Shown: positions 42,436-52,106 of the stretch, in pieces
Numbering within the stretch: position 1 is the first letter of the stretch
How the letters are laid out: the number at the start of each line of letters is the position of its first letter
DNA from: Bradyrhizobium sp. WSM3983
GTDB lineage: Bacteria; Pseudomonadota; Alphaproteobacteria; Rhizobiales; Xanthobacteraceae
Assembly: GCF_000473045.1 (NCBI RefSeq)
Contig: NZ_AXAY01000015.1
Coordinates: forward strand, 124,001-188,000
Direction of reading: 5' to 3'
Length of the DNA stretch: 64,000 nt
Notes under the pieces: model-generated
Database searches by the model: none
Told to the model about the DNA's origin: nothing
Seen by the model: only the letters and a program-made list of their open reading frames with translations
Position numbers and translations under genes: made by a program

Positions 42436-44663
42436 GCACCTCTGTTTTTGGGCAGTCGATCCCGCGTGTCGATGGGCCGCTAAAGGTTTCCGGTGGTGCC
42501 CGGTACGCGTTCGAGTTTAACCAATCCGGCCAGCTTTATGCTGTGATCGTCAACGCGACCATTGGTATCGGCCGAATCGTATCGATCGAGGCTACCGGCG
42601 TCGAGCAAATGCCGGGCGTAAGGGCGGTCATCAGTCACCTCAATGCACCAAAACTGACGTATAGCCCGCATAAAGGCGTTATCGACCCCGCCGTGGGGGA
42701 GCGATTGCGTGTCTTTCAGGACGAGCAAATCCGCTTTTTCGGGCAGCCCGTGGCCGTTATAGTCGCGGACACCCTCGATCAGGCTGAGCACGCCGCAACT
42801 GCGCTCCGACTTCGATACGATGCGCAGGCGCCGCTAACGGAGATCGACGACCCTCGTGCGCAGCCCATAGTCGCGCAGCAGACTGCGGCTGCCAATGCCC
42901 GCGTTGCCGCAGATCGTGAACGCGGCAGCGCTGACCAGGCCTTTGCGGATACTGACGTGAAGGTCGATGCGATCTTTCGTATGGCACGCGAGAACCACTC
43001 ACCGATGGAGCCCCATGCGACGGTCGCTTCCTGGGAGGGTGACAGCCTTACGGTCTGGAGCAAGAGTCAGTACGTCCTAAATGAGCGAGCTGAGTTAGCG
43101 GCCATCTTCGGTATTCCACCGGAAAATGTGCTCGTCATCTGTCCTTTTGTTGGCGGTGCATTCGGCACGAGTTTACGGACCTGGTCGCATGTCGGCATCG
43201 CCGCCCTCGCAGCGCGTGTTGTCGGTCGACCGGTCAAGCTTGCTTTGACGCGTAAGCAGATGTTTCTCGACACCGGGCATCGGCCTCGAACTGATCAGCG
43301 TATTGCAATCGCCGCAACGAACCAGGGGAAACTCACGGCCATCATTCACGAAGCAACCGCCGAGACCAGTCGGTATGAGGAGTTCATTGAGGGTATCACC
43401 AACCAGACTGAGTTCCTCTATTCCTGTCCAAACGTGCGAACACGTTATCGGCTTGTCCCTACGGACACGTCGACACCGACCTACATGAGGGCGCCGGGCG
43501 AATGCACGGGTATGCACGCCCTGGAATGTGGATTAGATGAACTGGCCGCCGCCCTCGACCTTGACCCAATCGAATTGCGTCGACGCAACGAGCCGACTGT
43601 TGACGAGAGCAACGGACGACCGTTCTCCAGCCGCTCTCTTCTGCAGTGTCTCGAAACCGGCGCTGAGCGTTTCGGCTGGTCGCAGCGCAATCCAAGGCCA
43701 GGTTCGATGAGGGACGGCCGCTGGCAAATCGGGTGGGGAGTTGCAGGCTCTACCCGCGGAGCACCGCAGGCACCCGCCGATGCGTCGGTACGGCTACTGC
43801 CCGACGGTCGCGTCGAGGTCGCGTCTGCGACGTCTGACATGGGACCAGGGACGTACACGTCGATGGCTCAGGTCGCCGCCGCCACTCTCGGCGTGCCGGT
43901 AGAACGCATAAAATTTGAACTCGGACGCTCCGACATGCCAACGGCACCATCGCACGGTGGGTCTTGGACGATGGCTTCGGTTGGTAACGCCGTCCGAAGC
44001 GCTTGCCTGGCAGCGCAAGACGCTGCGGTTCGGCGAGCTGTAGAGGACCCGGCTTCTATCTTCCACGGGCTGACAGCTGATGTGCTGCACTGGAAAGACG
44101 GTACGCTGGGACGAAAGAATGGGGAGGGTCCGCGGCTCGATCAGGTGGCTCTTCTGAGGGGCGGAATGCCAATTGATGTGCGCACCACTGCCTCGCGATC
44201 TACTGACATTGCCAACCGCTACTCCATGTACGGATATGCTGCGTTCTTCACCGAAGTAGCAGTCGACGCCGATCTTGGCATTGTCCGCATCCGTCGTATG
44301 CTTGGCGTCTACGGTATCGGCAAAGTCGTCAATCCGCGGCTGGCACGCAGCCAGTGTATCGGAGGTATGGTTGGCGGTATTGGTATGGCGCTGATGGAGC
44401 GTACGGTGCTCGACCAGCGCGATGGCCGCCCCGTCAATGCTCATATGGCCGACTACCTCGTGCCCGTAAATCTCGATGTCCCCACTCTCGAAACCCAGTT
44501 CCTGGATGAACAGGATGATGCCGTAAACCCACTCGGCATCAAGGGTATCGGCGAATTGTGTATCATCGGCGTCGCGCCGGCGATCGCAAATGCGGTTTAT
44601 CACGCGACCGGCAAGCGTGTACGAGAACTACCGATCCGTATCGAAAACCTACTCGGGGCATGA
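42432..44663 (+). CDS. paoC: PaoC-like molybdopterin subunit of aldehyde oxidoreductase
   Basis: 743 residues. The N-terminal a/b hammerhead domain begins GQSIPRVDGPLKVSGGARYA. Moco domains show GGAFGTSLRTW, APGECTGMHALECGLDELA and GGSWTMASVGNAV. The catalytic glutamate near the C-terminus is in GIKGIGELCIIG. It would oxidise aldehydes (often aromatic) to acids. No XdhC/PaoD-type maturation gene is adjacent, so the insertion chaperone must be elsewhere. Confidence 0.92.
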   Translation: MSTSVFGQSIPRVDGPLKVSGGARYAFEFNQSGQLYAVIVNATIGIGRIVSIEATGVEQMPGVRAVISHLNAPKLTYSPHKGVIDPAVGERLRVFQDEQIRFFGQPVAVIVADTLDQAEHAATALRLRYDAQAPLTEIDDPRAQPIVAQQTAAANARVAADRERGSADQAFADTDVKVDAIFRMARENHSPMEPHATVASWEGDSLTVWSKSQYVLNERAELAAIFGIPPENVLVICPFVGGAFGTSLRTWSHVGIAALAARVVGRPVKLALTRKQMFLDTGHRPRTDQRIAIAATNQGKLTAIIHEATAETSRYEEFIEGITNQTEFLYSCPNVRTRYRLVPTDTSTPTYMRAPGECTGMHALECGLDELAAALDLDPIELRRRNEPTVDESNGRPFSSRSLLQCLETGAERFGWSQRNPRPGSMRDGRWQIGWGVAGSTRGAPQAPADASVRLLPDGRVEVASATSDMGPGTYTSMAQVAAATLGVPVERIKFELGRSDMPTAPSHGGSWTMASVGNAVRSACLAAQDAAVRRAVEDPASIFHGLTADVLHWKDGTLGRKNGEGPRLDQVALLRGGMPIDVRTTASRSTDIANRYSMYGYAAFFTEVAVDADLGIVRIRRMLGVYGIGKVVNPRLARSQCIGGMVGGIGMALMERTVLDQRDGRPVNAHMADYLVPVNLDVPTLETQFLDEQDDAVNPLGIKGIGELCIIGVAPAIANAVYHATGKRVRELPIRIENLLGA

Positions 44664-44686
44664 CACTGTATGCCCTGAACAGTTAG

Positions 44687-44698
44687 CCGAACGTTCGG
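44687..44698. promoter_or_regulatory. Palindrome between paoC and broken SDR
   Basis: Perfect 12-bp palindrome CCGAACGTTCGG in an 85-bp gap. It resembles operator half-sites of TetR-type repressors, but no TetR gene is near. It may have controlled the SDR that is now broken. Confidence 0.3.
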
Positions 44699-44748
44699 TT
44701 GAGGCCAAAGCAAGCGTTCTCAAAAATATAAGAAAGGGAGAAAAAGAG

Positions 44749-45360
44749 ATGCCAGTTTCAAAGCTGTTCTTTATCACCAGTGTCAGTCCCGGTTTGGGGC
44801 GCGGTTTCGCCACGGCTGCCATAAGGGCGGGCCATCGAGTCGTCGGTACGCTTCGTAAGCGCGAGGATATTGCTGCTTTTGGGCGTTGGGATCCGGAACG
44901 GCGGTGGGCGTCGTTCTCGACGTCACCGACGTAGCGGCCATTGTCCCGATTGTTGCGAGGATCGAGAAAGAGGTTGGTCCGATCGACGTGCTGATCAACA
45001 ACGCTGGCTATGGCCATGAAGGGGTAGTCGAGGAGACCACGCCAGAAGAGCTGCGACGTCAGTTCGAGGTCAACGTTTTCGGGCCCGTCGCAATCACTCA
45101 GGCGGTCCTCCCCTATATGCGCAAGAGACGGGCCGGCCATATTGTCAATGTGACATCTGGGAGGCTTTATCACCATGCCTGTCCTCGGCATATATATCAC
45201 GGAAGCAAATTCGCGCTCGAGGGGATTTCGGAGGCGCTGGGGAAGGAGGTCTCGGATCTCGGCATAAAGGTCACTGCGGTCGAGCCGGGCGGATTCCGCA
45301 CGGACTGGGCGGGCCGCTCGATGGTTCGCGTTGAAGGGCTTCTGCGTAGCTATGCGACGA
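44749..45360 (+). pseudogene. Short-chain dehydrogenase with frameshifts and missing C-terminus
   Basis: Starts at ATG after AAAGGGAG: KLFFITSVSPGLGRGFATAA. A base is lost around 44885-44905, after which the text continues VGVVLDVTDVAAIVPIVARI, DVLINNAGYGHEGVVEE. Near 45155-45195 the text SGRLYHHACPRHIYHGSKF becomes GGFITMP(V)LG..YHGSKFALEG if three bases are restored. Sequence similarity fades after TDWAGRSMVR, and the tail is the 3' end of a LysR gene on the other strand. Not functional as read. Confidence 0.75.
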
Positions 45361-46303
45361 TCCAGTCGGCTGCTCCACCGGCCGACTCTCGCCTTCGGAC
45401 AAAGTCGATCAGAGCCCTCAGCTTGAGGGGTACTCGTCGACGGTCCGCGTAGTAGAGAGTGAGGCCAGGCAGGGCCGGACTCCAATCGGCAAGCAAGCGC
45501 ACGAGCCTGCCGCTCTGGACGAACCGCTCGATATAACCGCTGATCATGTAGGCGACGCCAAGCCCATCGATCGCGGCTTGGACGAGTGTGGCAGAGTCGT
45601 TTAGTATCATGCGTCCTGACACTGCGAGTTTCAAGCGATCCTGGCCACGCGCGAATTCCCAACGTTCGATCTGCCCTGTTGTGACATGTCGGACGCAGAT
45701 GCAGGCATGCCGGAGCAGGTCGTGTGGGTGCTCAGGCACGCCATGACGCTCGAGATACTGCGGTGAGGCGACAACGTAAGCCGAGATCGGCGGCCCAATC
45801 TTGACGGCAATCATATCCTTCTCAACAAGATCCCCGAAGCGTATTCCGGCATCAAAGCCTGCCGCCACGATGTCGACCAAGCGGTTGTCGAGTGAGAGCT
45901 CGACATTCACTTTCGGGTACAAATCGAGAAATTCTCTCAAAAGCGGCTGGAGGGCAATCATGTAGCCGGAGCGTGGTACGTTCAGACGTAGTAAACCGCT
46001 CGGCTCTTGACCGACCTCTTGGATCTCCTCTGCGGCAGCCAGAAGGTCGAGAAGGGAAGGGCCAATTCTCTCAAGATATTGAGCGCCGACCTCCGTCAAG
46101 CTTACGCTTCGCGTTGTCCGATTGAACAAAACAGTGTGAAGTCTGTGCTCAAGCGAGCGGATAGACTGGCTGACGGCTGAAGGAGAAACGCCAAGCTTCA
46201 CCGCCGCCGCCGAGAAGCTTTGTTGTTCTGCCACCGCAAAAAATGTAGTGAGACCTTCGAGTTGATCTTGTGGCACTGTCGAATTTCCTGTGCTACGCAT
46301 CAC
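45350..46303 (-). CDS. LysR-family transcriptional regulator
   Basis: 317 residues. HTH: LTTFFAVAEQQSFSAAAVKLGVSPSAVSQSI, then LFNRTTRSVSLTEVGAQYLERI. The effector domain is of the DsdC/YhjC-like type (VDIVAAGFDAGIRFGDLVEKDMIAVKIG). Its 3' end overlaps the broken SDR, so it may once have been divergent to a different target. Upstream 367 bp hold its promoter. Confidence 0.92.
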   Translation of the reverse strand: MMRSTGNSTVPQDQLEGLTTFFAVAEQQSFSAAAVKLGVSPSAVSQSIRSLEHRLHTVLFNRTTRSVSLTEVGAQYLERIGPSLLDLLAAAEEIQEVGQEPSGLLRLNVPRSGYMIALQPLLREFLDLYPKVNVELSLDNRLVDIVAAGFDAGIRFGDLVEKDMIAVKIGPPISAYVVASPQYLERHGVPEHPHDLLRHACICVRHVTTGQIERWEFARGQDRLKLAVSGRMILNDSATLVQAAIDGLGVAYMISGYIERFVQSGRLVRLLADWSPALPGLTLYYADRRRVPLKLRALIDFVRRRESAGGAADWIVA

Positions 46304-46670
46304 ACGTAAATGCGGCTGTTGATAAAGAGAGCTCCAGGGTTATTGTCGTAGGCCCCGTGAACTTTGGGGATTTTGCCTGGAGTGTGCCAAGCTCAAGGCA
46401 GCAGATTCAATCGCTACTCGGCTCCGTTGCTAGATGATCATCCTGTTAGCTTTGATAGTCCCGAAGATCCGCACCGAACTGTGGCGACAGGAGCAGCTTG
46501 ATTAGCCCATCCCTGGCACTAGTGTTCGAGGATCCCCACTACCCGACTTTTAGAAACGATGGTGAGACTCTCATAGAGCGCCAGTTGCGCAATGTGCCTT
46601 CGCTGATCTGGCCGAGATAACGTTCGTTAACCTCAGCGTCACCGACATCGAGTCCGATATTGCAACAATG
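46304..46670. other. Intergenic region, 367 bp
   Basis: Lies between the LysR start and the end of an MFS gene, both on the minus strand. No gene or repeat seen. It must contain the LysR promoter. Confidence 0.5.
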
Positions 46671-48038
46671 CTAGGGACGGCTCGGCACGACGGCACCCGC
46701 CAAAGGAGCGTATTCCTTTAGACCGTCTCTCACCTGCATGAGTAGTAGAATGCTAACAGACAACATCCCCGCGGCGAACAACAGACCGGCACCAAAATTA
46801 CCGGTAAGATCGCGCAAGAAGCCAATCATGACAGGACTGAGGATTGCACCCGCCGAGCCAAACGCATGAATCATCGCAATGCCCGCTGGGCGATGCCGCT
46901 CTGGTATGACTTGCGCAACCAGTGACCAGAACACACCATAGCCGCCGTAAGCGCCTATCGAGCACATGATAAGACCGGCTAACTTGATCCCGGGGACTTC
47001 CACCGACATTGTTAGGAGAAGGCCGACCACGGCCAACGCCGAAGGAATAATGATGTGCCACTTGCGCTCGCGGCGTTTGTCGGACCTCTTGCTCCAAAGC
47101 GGCATTGTGATGGCGGCCGCGAGCGCGGGCAGCGCCGCAAGCCAGCCCAGCAGCGTAAACTTATCGCCCGGAACGAGCGCTCGTACGATCTGCGGCGTCC
47201 ATGTGGTCAATATGCTCAGGGCAACGAATACGCCAAGGTTTGCGATTGCCAGAAAGATGACGTCGCGGCTCAAGAGCGCCGCGACCCAACCTGCTGTTGC
47301 TTGGGTAGGCTGCTGGGCCTGCGAGTGTGAGGGTTTATCAGTTAGCAGCGTCGCGAGGACCAACCTCTCAGCTGCCGAAAGCCAGACTGCATCCCTAGGA
47401 CGATCAGTGAGGAGGATAAGGGCCAGGATACCGAGAATGATCGGAGGTACTCCAAGCAGCAAAAACAACCACTGCCAACCGGCCAGCCCGTATTTGCCAT
47501 TCAGGTCCAGAATGGTGCCGGACAAAATCGAAGCCAGCATTCCAGCAATGGGCATGGCGACCAGAAACCACGCATTGGCACGAGCCCGGTATGACGGGGG
47601 AAACCAATAGGTGAAGTAGAGAAGAAGGCCAGGGATCATCCCGGATTCCGCCATTCCAAGGACAAATCGAATCACAAGTAAACTCTTGAAGCCGACGGCA
47701 AACATGGTGGTGGCGGATGCCAAGCCCAAGGTGATGGAGATCCGAGCCAACCAGAACCGCGGGCCAACTCGTGCCATGATGAGATTGCTCGGTATCTCGC
47801 ACAAGATATAGCCAACATAAAATATCGATACGCACACGCCGAACATGGTCGCTGTGAGTCCGAGGTCGCGGCTCATGGTCAGCCCGGCATAGGCAATATT
47901 GTGCTTGTCAACCTGAGCGAACAGAAGAAGCAAGAATCCCAAGAACAGGATACGCTTCCACACCTTGCCCATAACCACTTGTTCAGTAGGAGTAATTGCT
48001 TCTCCGAGCGAGGCTGTTTCGGTTTGTTTGCTGTTCAT
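46671..48038 (-). CDS. MFS transporter, anion:cation symporter (ACS) type (2)
   Basis: 455 residues, about 12 helices. ACS signature: FAQVDKHNIAYAGLTMSRDLGLT, FYVGYILCEIPSNLIMARVGPRFWLARI and GMAESGMIPGLLLYFTYWFP. Start taken at ATG 48038 after AAAGGTGG; an upstream GTG (48065) overlaps the preceding stop (GTGA) and is possible. Second of two tandem carriers, so the pair may import two related organic acids or aromatic acids. Confidence 0.9.
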   Translation of the reverse strand: MNSKQTETASLGEAITPTEQVVMGKVWKRILFLGFLLLLFAQVDKHNIAYAGLTMSRDLGLTATMFGVCVSIFYVGYILCEIPSNLIMARVGPRFWLARISITLGLASATTMFAVGFKSLLVIRFVLGMAESGMIPGLLLYFTYWFPPSYRARANAWFLVAMPIAGMLASILSGTILDLNGKYGLAGWQWLFLLLGVPPIILGILALILLTDRPRDAVWLSAAERLVLATLLTDKPSHSQAQQPTQATAGWVAALLSRDVIFLAIANLGVFVALSILTTWTPQIVRALVPGDKFTLLGWLAALPALAAAITMPLWSKRSDKRRERKWHIIIPSALAVVGLLLTMSVEVPGIKLAGLIMCSIGAYGGYGVFWSLVAQVIPERHRPAGIAMIHAFGSAGAILSPVMIGFLRDLTGNFGAGLLFAAGMLSVSILLLMQVRDGLKEYAPLAGAVVPSRP

Positions 48039-48061
48039 ATCACCACCTTTGAAATCATTGC

Positions 48062-49414
48062 TCACTTGATGACATTTTTTTCATGTGGACCCATTGCCAC
48101 CACCGTAGCAGCGCCGATGATTAGGAGAGCCGCGATGAAGTACTGACCCGCAGCGAGCGTCTTGGTGTACTCGTTAAGCCACCCGATCAATATCGGGCTG
48201 ATAAGTCCTCCCACTCCAGCCAACGTGCTGATGAGTGCGATGCCTCCCGCAGCCGCCTGCTTGCTGAGATACAGGCTTGGCATCGACCAGAACGGGCCCA
48301 TCGTTGCGTACGTGCCTCCTGCCGTTACAGTAAGCGCCACCAGTGACAGGGTCGGACTGTTCAGGACGAGGGGCAGCGCACACCAGCCAACTGCTGAAGT
48401 AGCTGCGCAAACCGCGGCATGCCAGCGGCGTTCATTTCGTATGTCTGAGTTGCGAGCTACGAGTTGCTGGGCAATGACGCCTACAACATAGGGTGCCATC
48501 CCCATAAGCCCGATGGTCCAGACGTTGTTCACGCCGGAGCGCTGGATAATGGTTGGAAGCCAGAACGACACATTCGAGGTGCTGGCTAAAAGCGCTACGC
48601 CCATTCCGACCAGAAGATAGAACCGTGGCGTGCGCAGAACGTCAAGAAAGGACTCGTGATCACCCGTCTTGGATCTGGTGCGGTCGGCTTCCAGGTCGCG
48701 TTCGATCAATTCTCGTTCCGCGGGACTCAACCATGGAGCAGATGCCGGTCGGTCCTTCATTGCAAAGAAGACGACGATAGCAAACAAAAGCGCTGGTACT
48801 CCCTCGATCAGGAACATCCACTGCCAGCCGCTCAGTCCATATAAGCCCTCCATGTTTTGCATGATAAAGCCGGACAACGGCGCTCCGAGCACGCCGGACA
48901 TCGGGATGGCAGCCATGAAAGCCGCGGTAAAACGGGTTCTCCGGGACACCGGTACCCAGTATGTGAGGTACAGCAACACGCCAGGAAACAGTCCGGCCTC
49001 TGAGGCGCCGAGCAGAAATCGCGCAAAGTAATAGGTGTTCGGGCCGGTCATCACGGCCAGTAGTCCCGAGCACAACGCCCACAGCAACATGATGCGCAGC
49101 AACGTCTTCCTAAAGCCGATCCGAGCCAGCATCAGGTTGCTAGGAATCTCAAAGATCATATATCCCGCATAGAATACTCCCGCGCCGATCCCGAATACGG
49201 TGTCGGAGAAATGCAGGTCACGCATAAATCCCAGCTTGGCAAAGCCAACGTTGGAGCGGTCGATGTACGCAATGATATAAACGATGAGCAGCATCGGTAG
49301 CAGGCGCAGCAGCACCTTTCGGTATAGCAAACTGGGATCTACGCCTGTTAGCTCCGCCGGGATTCGGCGACCACGAACCGAATCCCTGGTAATTGTGCCC
49401 ATCTGACTCTGCAC
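48062..49414 (-). CDS. MFS transporter, ACS type (1)
   Basis: 450 residues with the ACS/phthalate-permease signature: YIIAYIDRSNVGFAKLGF, FYAGYMIFEIPSNLMLARIGFR and LGASEAGLFPGVLLYLTYWVP. GTG start 49414 is 5 bp after CGGAGG; an ATG follows at 49402. Divergent from a LysR gene, which probably controls both MFS genes. Confidence 0.92.
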   Translation of the reverse strand: MQSQMGTITRDSVRGRRIPAELTGVDPSLLYRKVLLRLLPMLLIVYIIAYIDRSNVGFAKLGFMRDLHFSDTVFGIGAGVFYAGYMIFEIPSNLMLARIGFRKTLLRIMLLWALCSGLLAVMTGPNTYYFARFLLGASEAGLFPGVLLYLTYWVPVSRRTRFTAAFMAAIPMSGVLGAPLSGFIMQNMEGLYGLSGWQWMFLIEGVPALLFAIVVFFAMKDRPASAPWLSPAERELIERDLEADRTRSKTGDHESFLDVLRTPRFYLLVGMGVALLASTSNVSFWLPTIIQRSGVNNVWTIGLMGMAPYVVGVIAQQLVARNSDIRNERRWHAAVCAATSAVGWCALPLVLNSPTLSLVALTVTAGGTYATMGPFWSMPSLYLSKQAAAGGIALISTLAGVGGLISPILIGWLNEYTKTLAAGQYFIAALLIIGAATVVAMGPHEKNVIK

Positions 49415-49635
49415 GTTGCCTCCGATATGATCGCAATGATCGCCTCATTGAAGCCGCTTGGGCGCCCGTTCAGCCGGGTCTTGGCAACTGCCGGGATTAG
49501 TGCGAGCAACGACCCCGAGCCAGACACTTGGGACGTAAACCTGCTATTCCCCGCAACGCACATCTGGTAGGAATCCTCCTTGTTCAGGTTCGTGGAATGC
49601 TCGGCATGCCCAGCCCGTTATGGACACATCGACAG

Positions 49636-50664
49636 ATGCAAGCCCCTAAAGCCACCAATTTCAGTCTGGGCATCGCCTCTGACCTGCATAGGTGGCGTAC
49701 CTTTGTCGCGATCGCCGAACTTGGCAGCCTGACAAGGGCAGCCTTGTTTCTTGACAGCAATCAGTCGCTGTTGAGCCGACAGATCAACGCGCTTGAGCGC
49801 GAATGCGGCGCGCGCCTCTTCAATCGCACCGGGCGGGGAGTTGAGCTTTCCGATGTCGGCCAGCGCCTCTTCGAACAGGTCAGGGCATTGCTCGAATCTG
49901 CCGAACAGCTTGAAGTCGAAATCCGAGGCGAAGTGCGCGAGCCGGCGGGCCGCGTCACCGTCGGCTCGTTGCCATCGATCAGCAATCCACTGGTCGGGCG
50001 GTTGTTCAGGGAAATTCGTGAGCGTCACCCAACCGTTTCGTTGAAGATCCTGGAAGGGTCGAGCGGGCAGGTGGAGGAGTGGCTATCCGATGCACGCGTC
50101 GATATAGCGATTCTCTACCGCTATGGTCCGACGCTGTCGGAATCCGAGCAGGTTCTCGCAACGGTAGACAGTTATCTGATTGGCGCCAAGGGAGATCGGA
50201 TTACGATGGCGCCGGAAATTTCGTTCAGCGCGCTGGACGGTTTGCCCTTCATTTTGCCAAGCGCACCCAACGGCCTTCGGACCGCGCTGGATGCGTTGGC
50301 ACGCAACCAGCACATCACACTTTCACCTGCGATCGAGGCCGACTCGCTGCCATTGCAGAAGTCGCTGGTAGCACAGGAGCACCTGTATACGGTGTTGCCC
50401 CTGCACGCGGTTTGGAATGAAGTCGCGGAGGGCCACGTGCAAGCTTCGCGGATCATAAACCCCCCGCTGCAGCGCACCGTTGCGATGGCGATAGCCAAAT
50501 CCAAAGGGCCCGCTCGGGCCGTGTTGGCCGTTGCATCGCGCATCGACCATATCGTGGCGGAGATGGCCAGGAAAGGCATGTGGCGATCGGACGTCAAGCC
50601 GAGAAGTACGGCACATAACAGAAATGCCTCGAGCGGCGTAGATGAGCGACGGTCATCCAAATAA
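49636..50664 (+). CDS. LysR-family transcriptional regulator
   Basis: 342 residues from ATG 49636; the open frame extends upstream and ATG 49606 is an alternative. HTH: RWRTFVAIAELGSLTRAALFLDSNQSLLSRQIN, then ALERECGARLFNRTGRGVELSDVG. The effector domain resembles Cbl/NAC-type members (GRVTVGSLPSISNPLVGRLF). Upstream, ATGATCGC occurs twice in tandem near 49426-49443. Followed by CMD and amidohydrolase genes on the same strand. Confidence 0.9.
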   Translation: MQAPKATNFSLGIASDLHRWRTFVAIAELGSLTRAALFLDSNQSLLSRQINALERECGARLFNRTGRGVELSDVGQRLFEQVRALLESAEQLEVEIRGEVREPAGRVTVGSLPSISNPLVGRLFREIRERHPTVSLKILEGSSGQVEEWLSDARVDIAILYRYGPTLSESEQVLATVDSYLIGAKGDRITMAPEISFSALDGLPFILPSAPNGLRTALDALARNQHITLSPAIEADSLPLQKSLVAQEHLYTVLPLHAVWNEVAEGHVQASRIINPPLQRTVAMAIAKSKGPARAVLAVASRIDHIVAEMARKGMWRSDVKPRSTAHNRNASSGVDERRSSK

Positions 50665-50691
50665 GCTTCGAAACGAAAATCGGAGTTGTGG

Positions 50692-51261
50692 ATGCCTCGC
50701 ATTTCGTTCCCTACCCCAGAAAACATGTCTCCCGAGCAGCGCCGTGTCTACGACAAGGTGGTTTCCGGGCCGCGCGGCAAGATCGTCGGACCGCTGCGGG
50801 TGGCCCTTCATAGCCCGGAGTTAGCTGACCGCTGGCAGGCCTTGGGCGAATTCTTGCGTTACAACACGGGGCTACAGCCCCGGCTTTCCGAACTGGCGAT
50901 CCTTGTTACCGGCCGCGCTTGTTGTGCGCCGTTTGAGTGGTTCGCCCATTGTGTGGAGGCATTGAAGGCGGGAGTGGAACAATCGACCATCGATGCGCTG
51001 CTGGATCGCCGCATGCCGGTCGGCCTTTCCGATGACGACACCACCATCATCCAGTTCGCGACTGAGTTGAACGGGTTCAACTCCGTCTCTGACGCTACCT
51101 ATGCGAGGGCGCTAAAGCGCTTCGGGGAACGCACGGTCGTCGAACTGACCGCGCTGATCGGCTACTATACGATGGTGGCGATGATGCTCAACACCCACGA
51201 AATACCCCTGCCGGACGGGGTAGAAGCCGCGTTCCCGCTGCCGCAACGAGATATGCCGTGA
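50692..51261 (+). CDS. Carboxymuconolactone decarboxylase family protein
   Basis: 189 residues with the CMD/AhpD fold: LAILVTGRACCAPFEWFAHC, where the conserved W and H are visible, and VVELTALIGYYTMVAMMLN. ATG 50692 after CGGAG. The stop overlaps the GTG of the amidohydrolase (GTGA). CMD proteins decarboxylate ring-cleavage lactones or act as peroxidase-like thiol enzymes; with a LigI-like partner an aromatic pathway is likely. Confidence 0.87.
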   Translation: MPRISFPTPENMSPEQRRVYDKVVSGPRGKIVGPLRVALHSPELADRWQALGEFLRYNTGLQPRLSELAILVTGRACCAPFEWFAHCVEALKAGVEQSTIDALLDRRMPVGLSDDDTTIIQFATELNGFNSVSDATYARALKRFGERTVVELTALIGYYTMVAMMLNTHEIPLPDGVEAAFPLPQRDMP

Positions 51262-52064
51262 ATGTGGGATGGGACTGCCACGCACACCTGTTCGGGCCGT
51301 ACGAGCGGTTTCCATTGGCGCCCGACAGGGACTACACGCCACCGGAAGCGCTTGAAGGCCAATACATCGAGCTACTCGCCAAGCTAGGTCTGTCGCACGG
51401 CGTTCTGATCCACCCGAGCGCCTATGATGGCGACTTCAGTTTGCTATTTGAAGCGCTTGCGTCACGCCCCAACTTGAGGGGGGTGATAGTGGCGAACGCC
51501 GGTAATCCCATGACGTTCAGCGGGCTGCGGGACAAGGGAGTCCGTGCAGCCCGGTTCAGTCATCGCAGCGGCGCCGGAGCAAATTTCGCCGGCAGTGCCT
51601 CGTTTGAAGACTTGCTGTCGATGGCCGCGCGCCTGGCCGATGCGGGCATGCATGCTGAGCTATGGACGGATTGCAAGGCATTGCCGGACATCGCCGACCA
51701 GTTGCGGGCGCTTCCAGTGCCAGTGGTGATTGATCACATGGGCGGCTTTGACATCACAGCGGGGATCGACGACCCAGGGTTCCGCTGCTTGCTGTCCCTG
51801 ATTGCGGACGGCAAGGCTTGGCTCAAGCTTTGCGTTTACCGCAATCTCCTCACAGGCCACGATTTCGAGGAAGGAGCCCAGTTTCATCGGGCCCTGCTGG
51901 CGGCCAATCCCGAAGTACTGCTTTGGGGGTCGGATTGGCCGCATTTGCGCGTGGTGCCGCCACCTGACACGGCGAAACTGTTGGCGAAATTCAAGAGATG
52001 GACCGGTAGCGAAAGATTGGTCAGAAAGATTCTCGTCACCAATCCGAGTGTTCTCTACGGCTGA
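51258..52064 (+). CDS. Amidohydrolase family protein (2-pyrone-4,6-dicarboxylate hydrolase-like)
   Basis: 268 residues. DCHAHLFGPYERFPLAPDRDY is the metal-dependent hydrolase start seen in LigI-type enzymes; VVIDHMGGFD and LLWGSDWPHLRV supply the later His and Asp. Such enzymes hydrolyse lactones from aromatic ring cleavage. GTG start couples it to the CMD gene. Exact substrate not determinable. Confidence 0.87.
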   Translation: MNVGWDCHAHLFGPYERFPLAPDRDYTPPEALEGQYIELLAKLGLSHGVLIHPSAYDGDFSLLFEALASRPNLRGVIVANAGNPMTFSGLRDKGVRAARFSHRSGAGANFAGSASFEDLLSMAARLADAGMHAELWTDCKALPDIADQLRALPVPVVIDHMGGFDITAGIDDPGFRCLLSLIADGKAWLKLCVYRNLLTGHDFEEGAQFHRALLAANPEVLLWGSDWPHLRVVPPPDTAKLLAKFKRWTGSERLVRKILVTNPSVLYG

Positions 52065-52106
52065 GTTTGAGGACGAGAGTCGACGCCTCGATCGCAGCCA
52101 CGCCGC

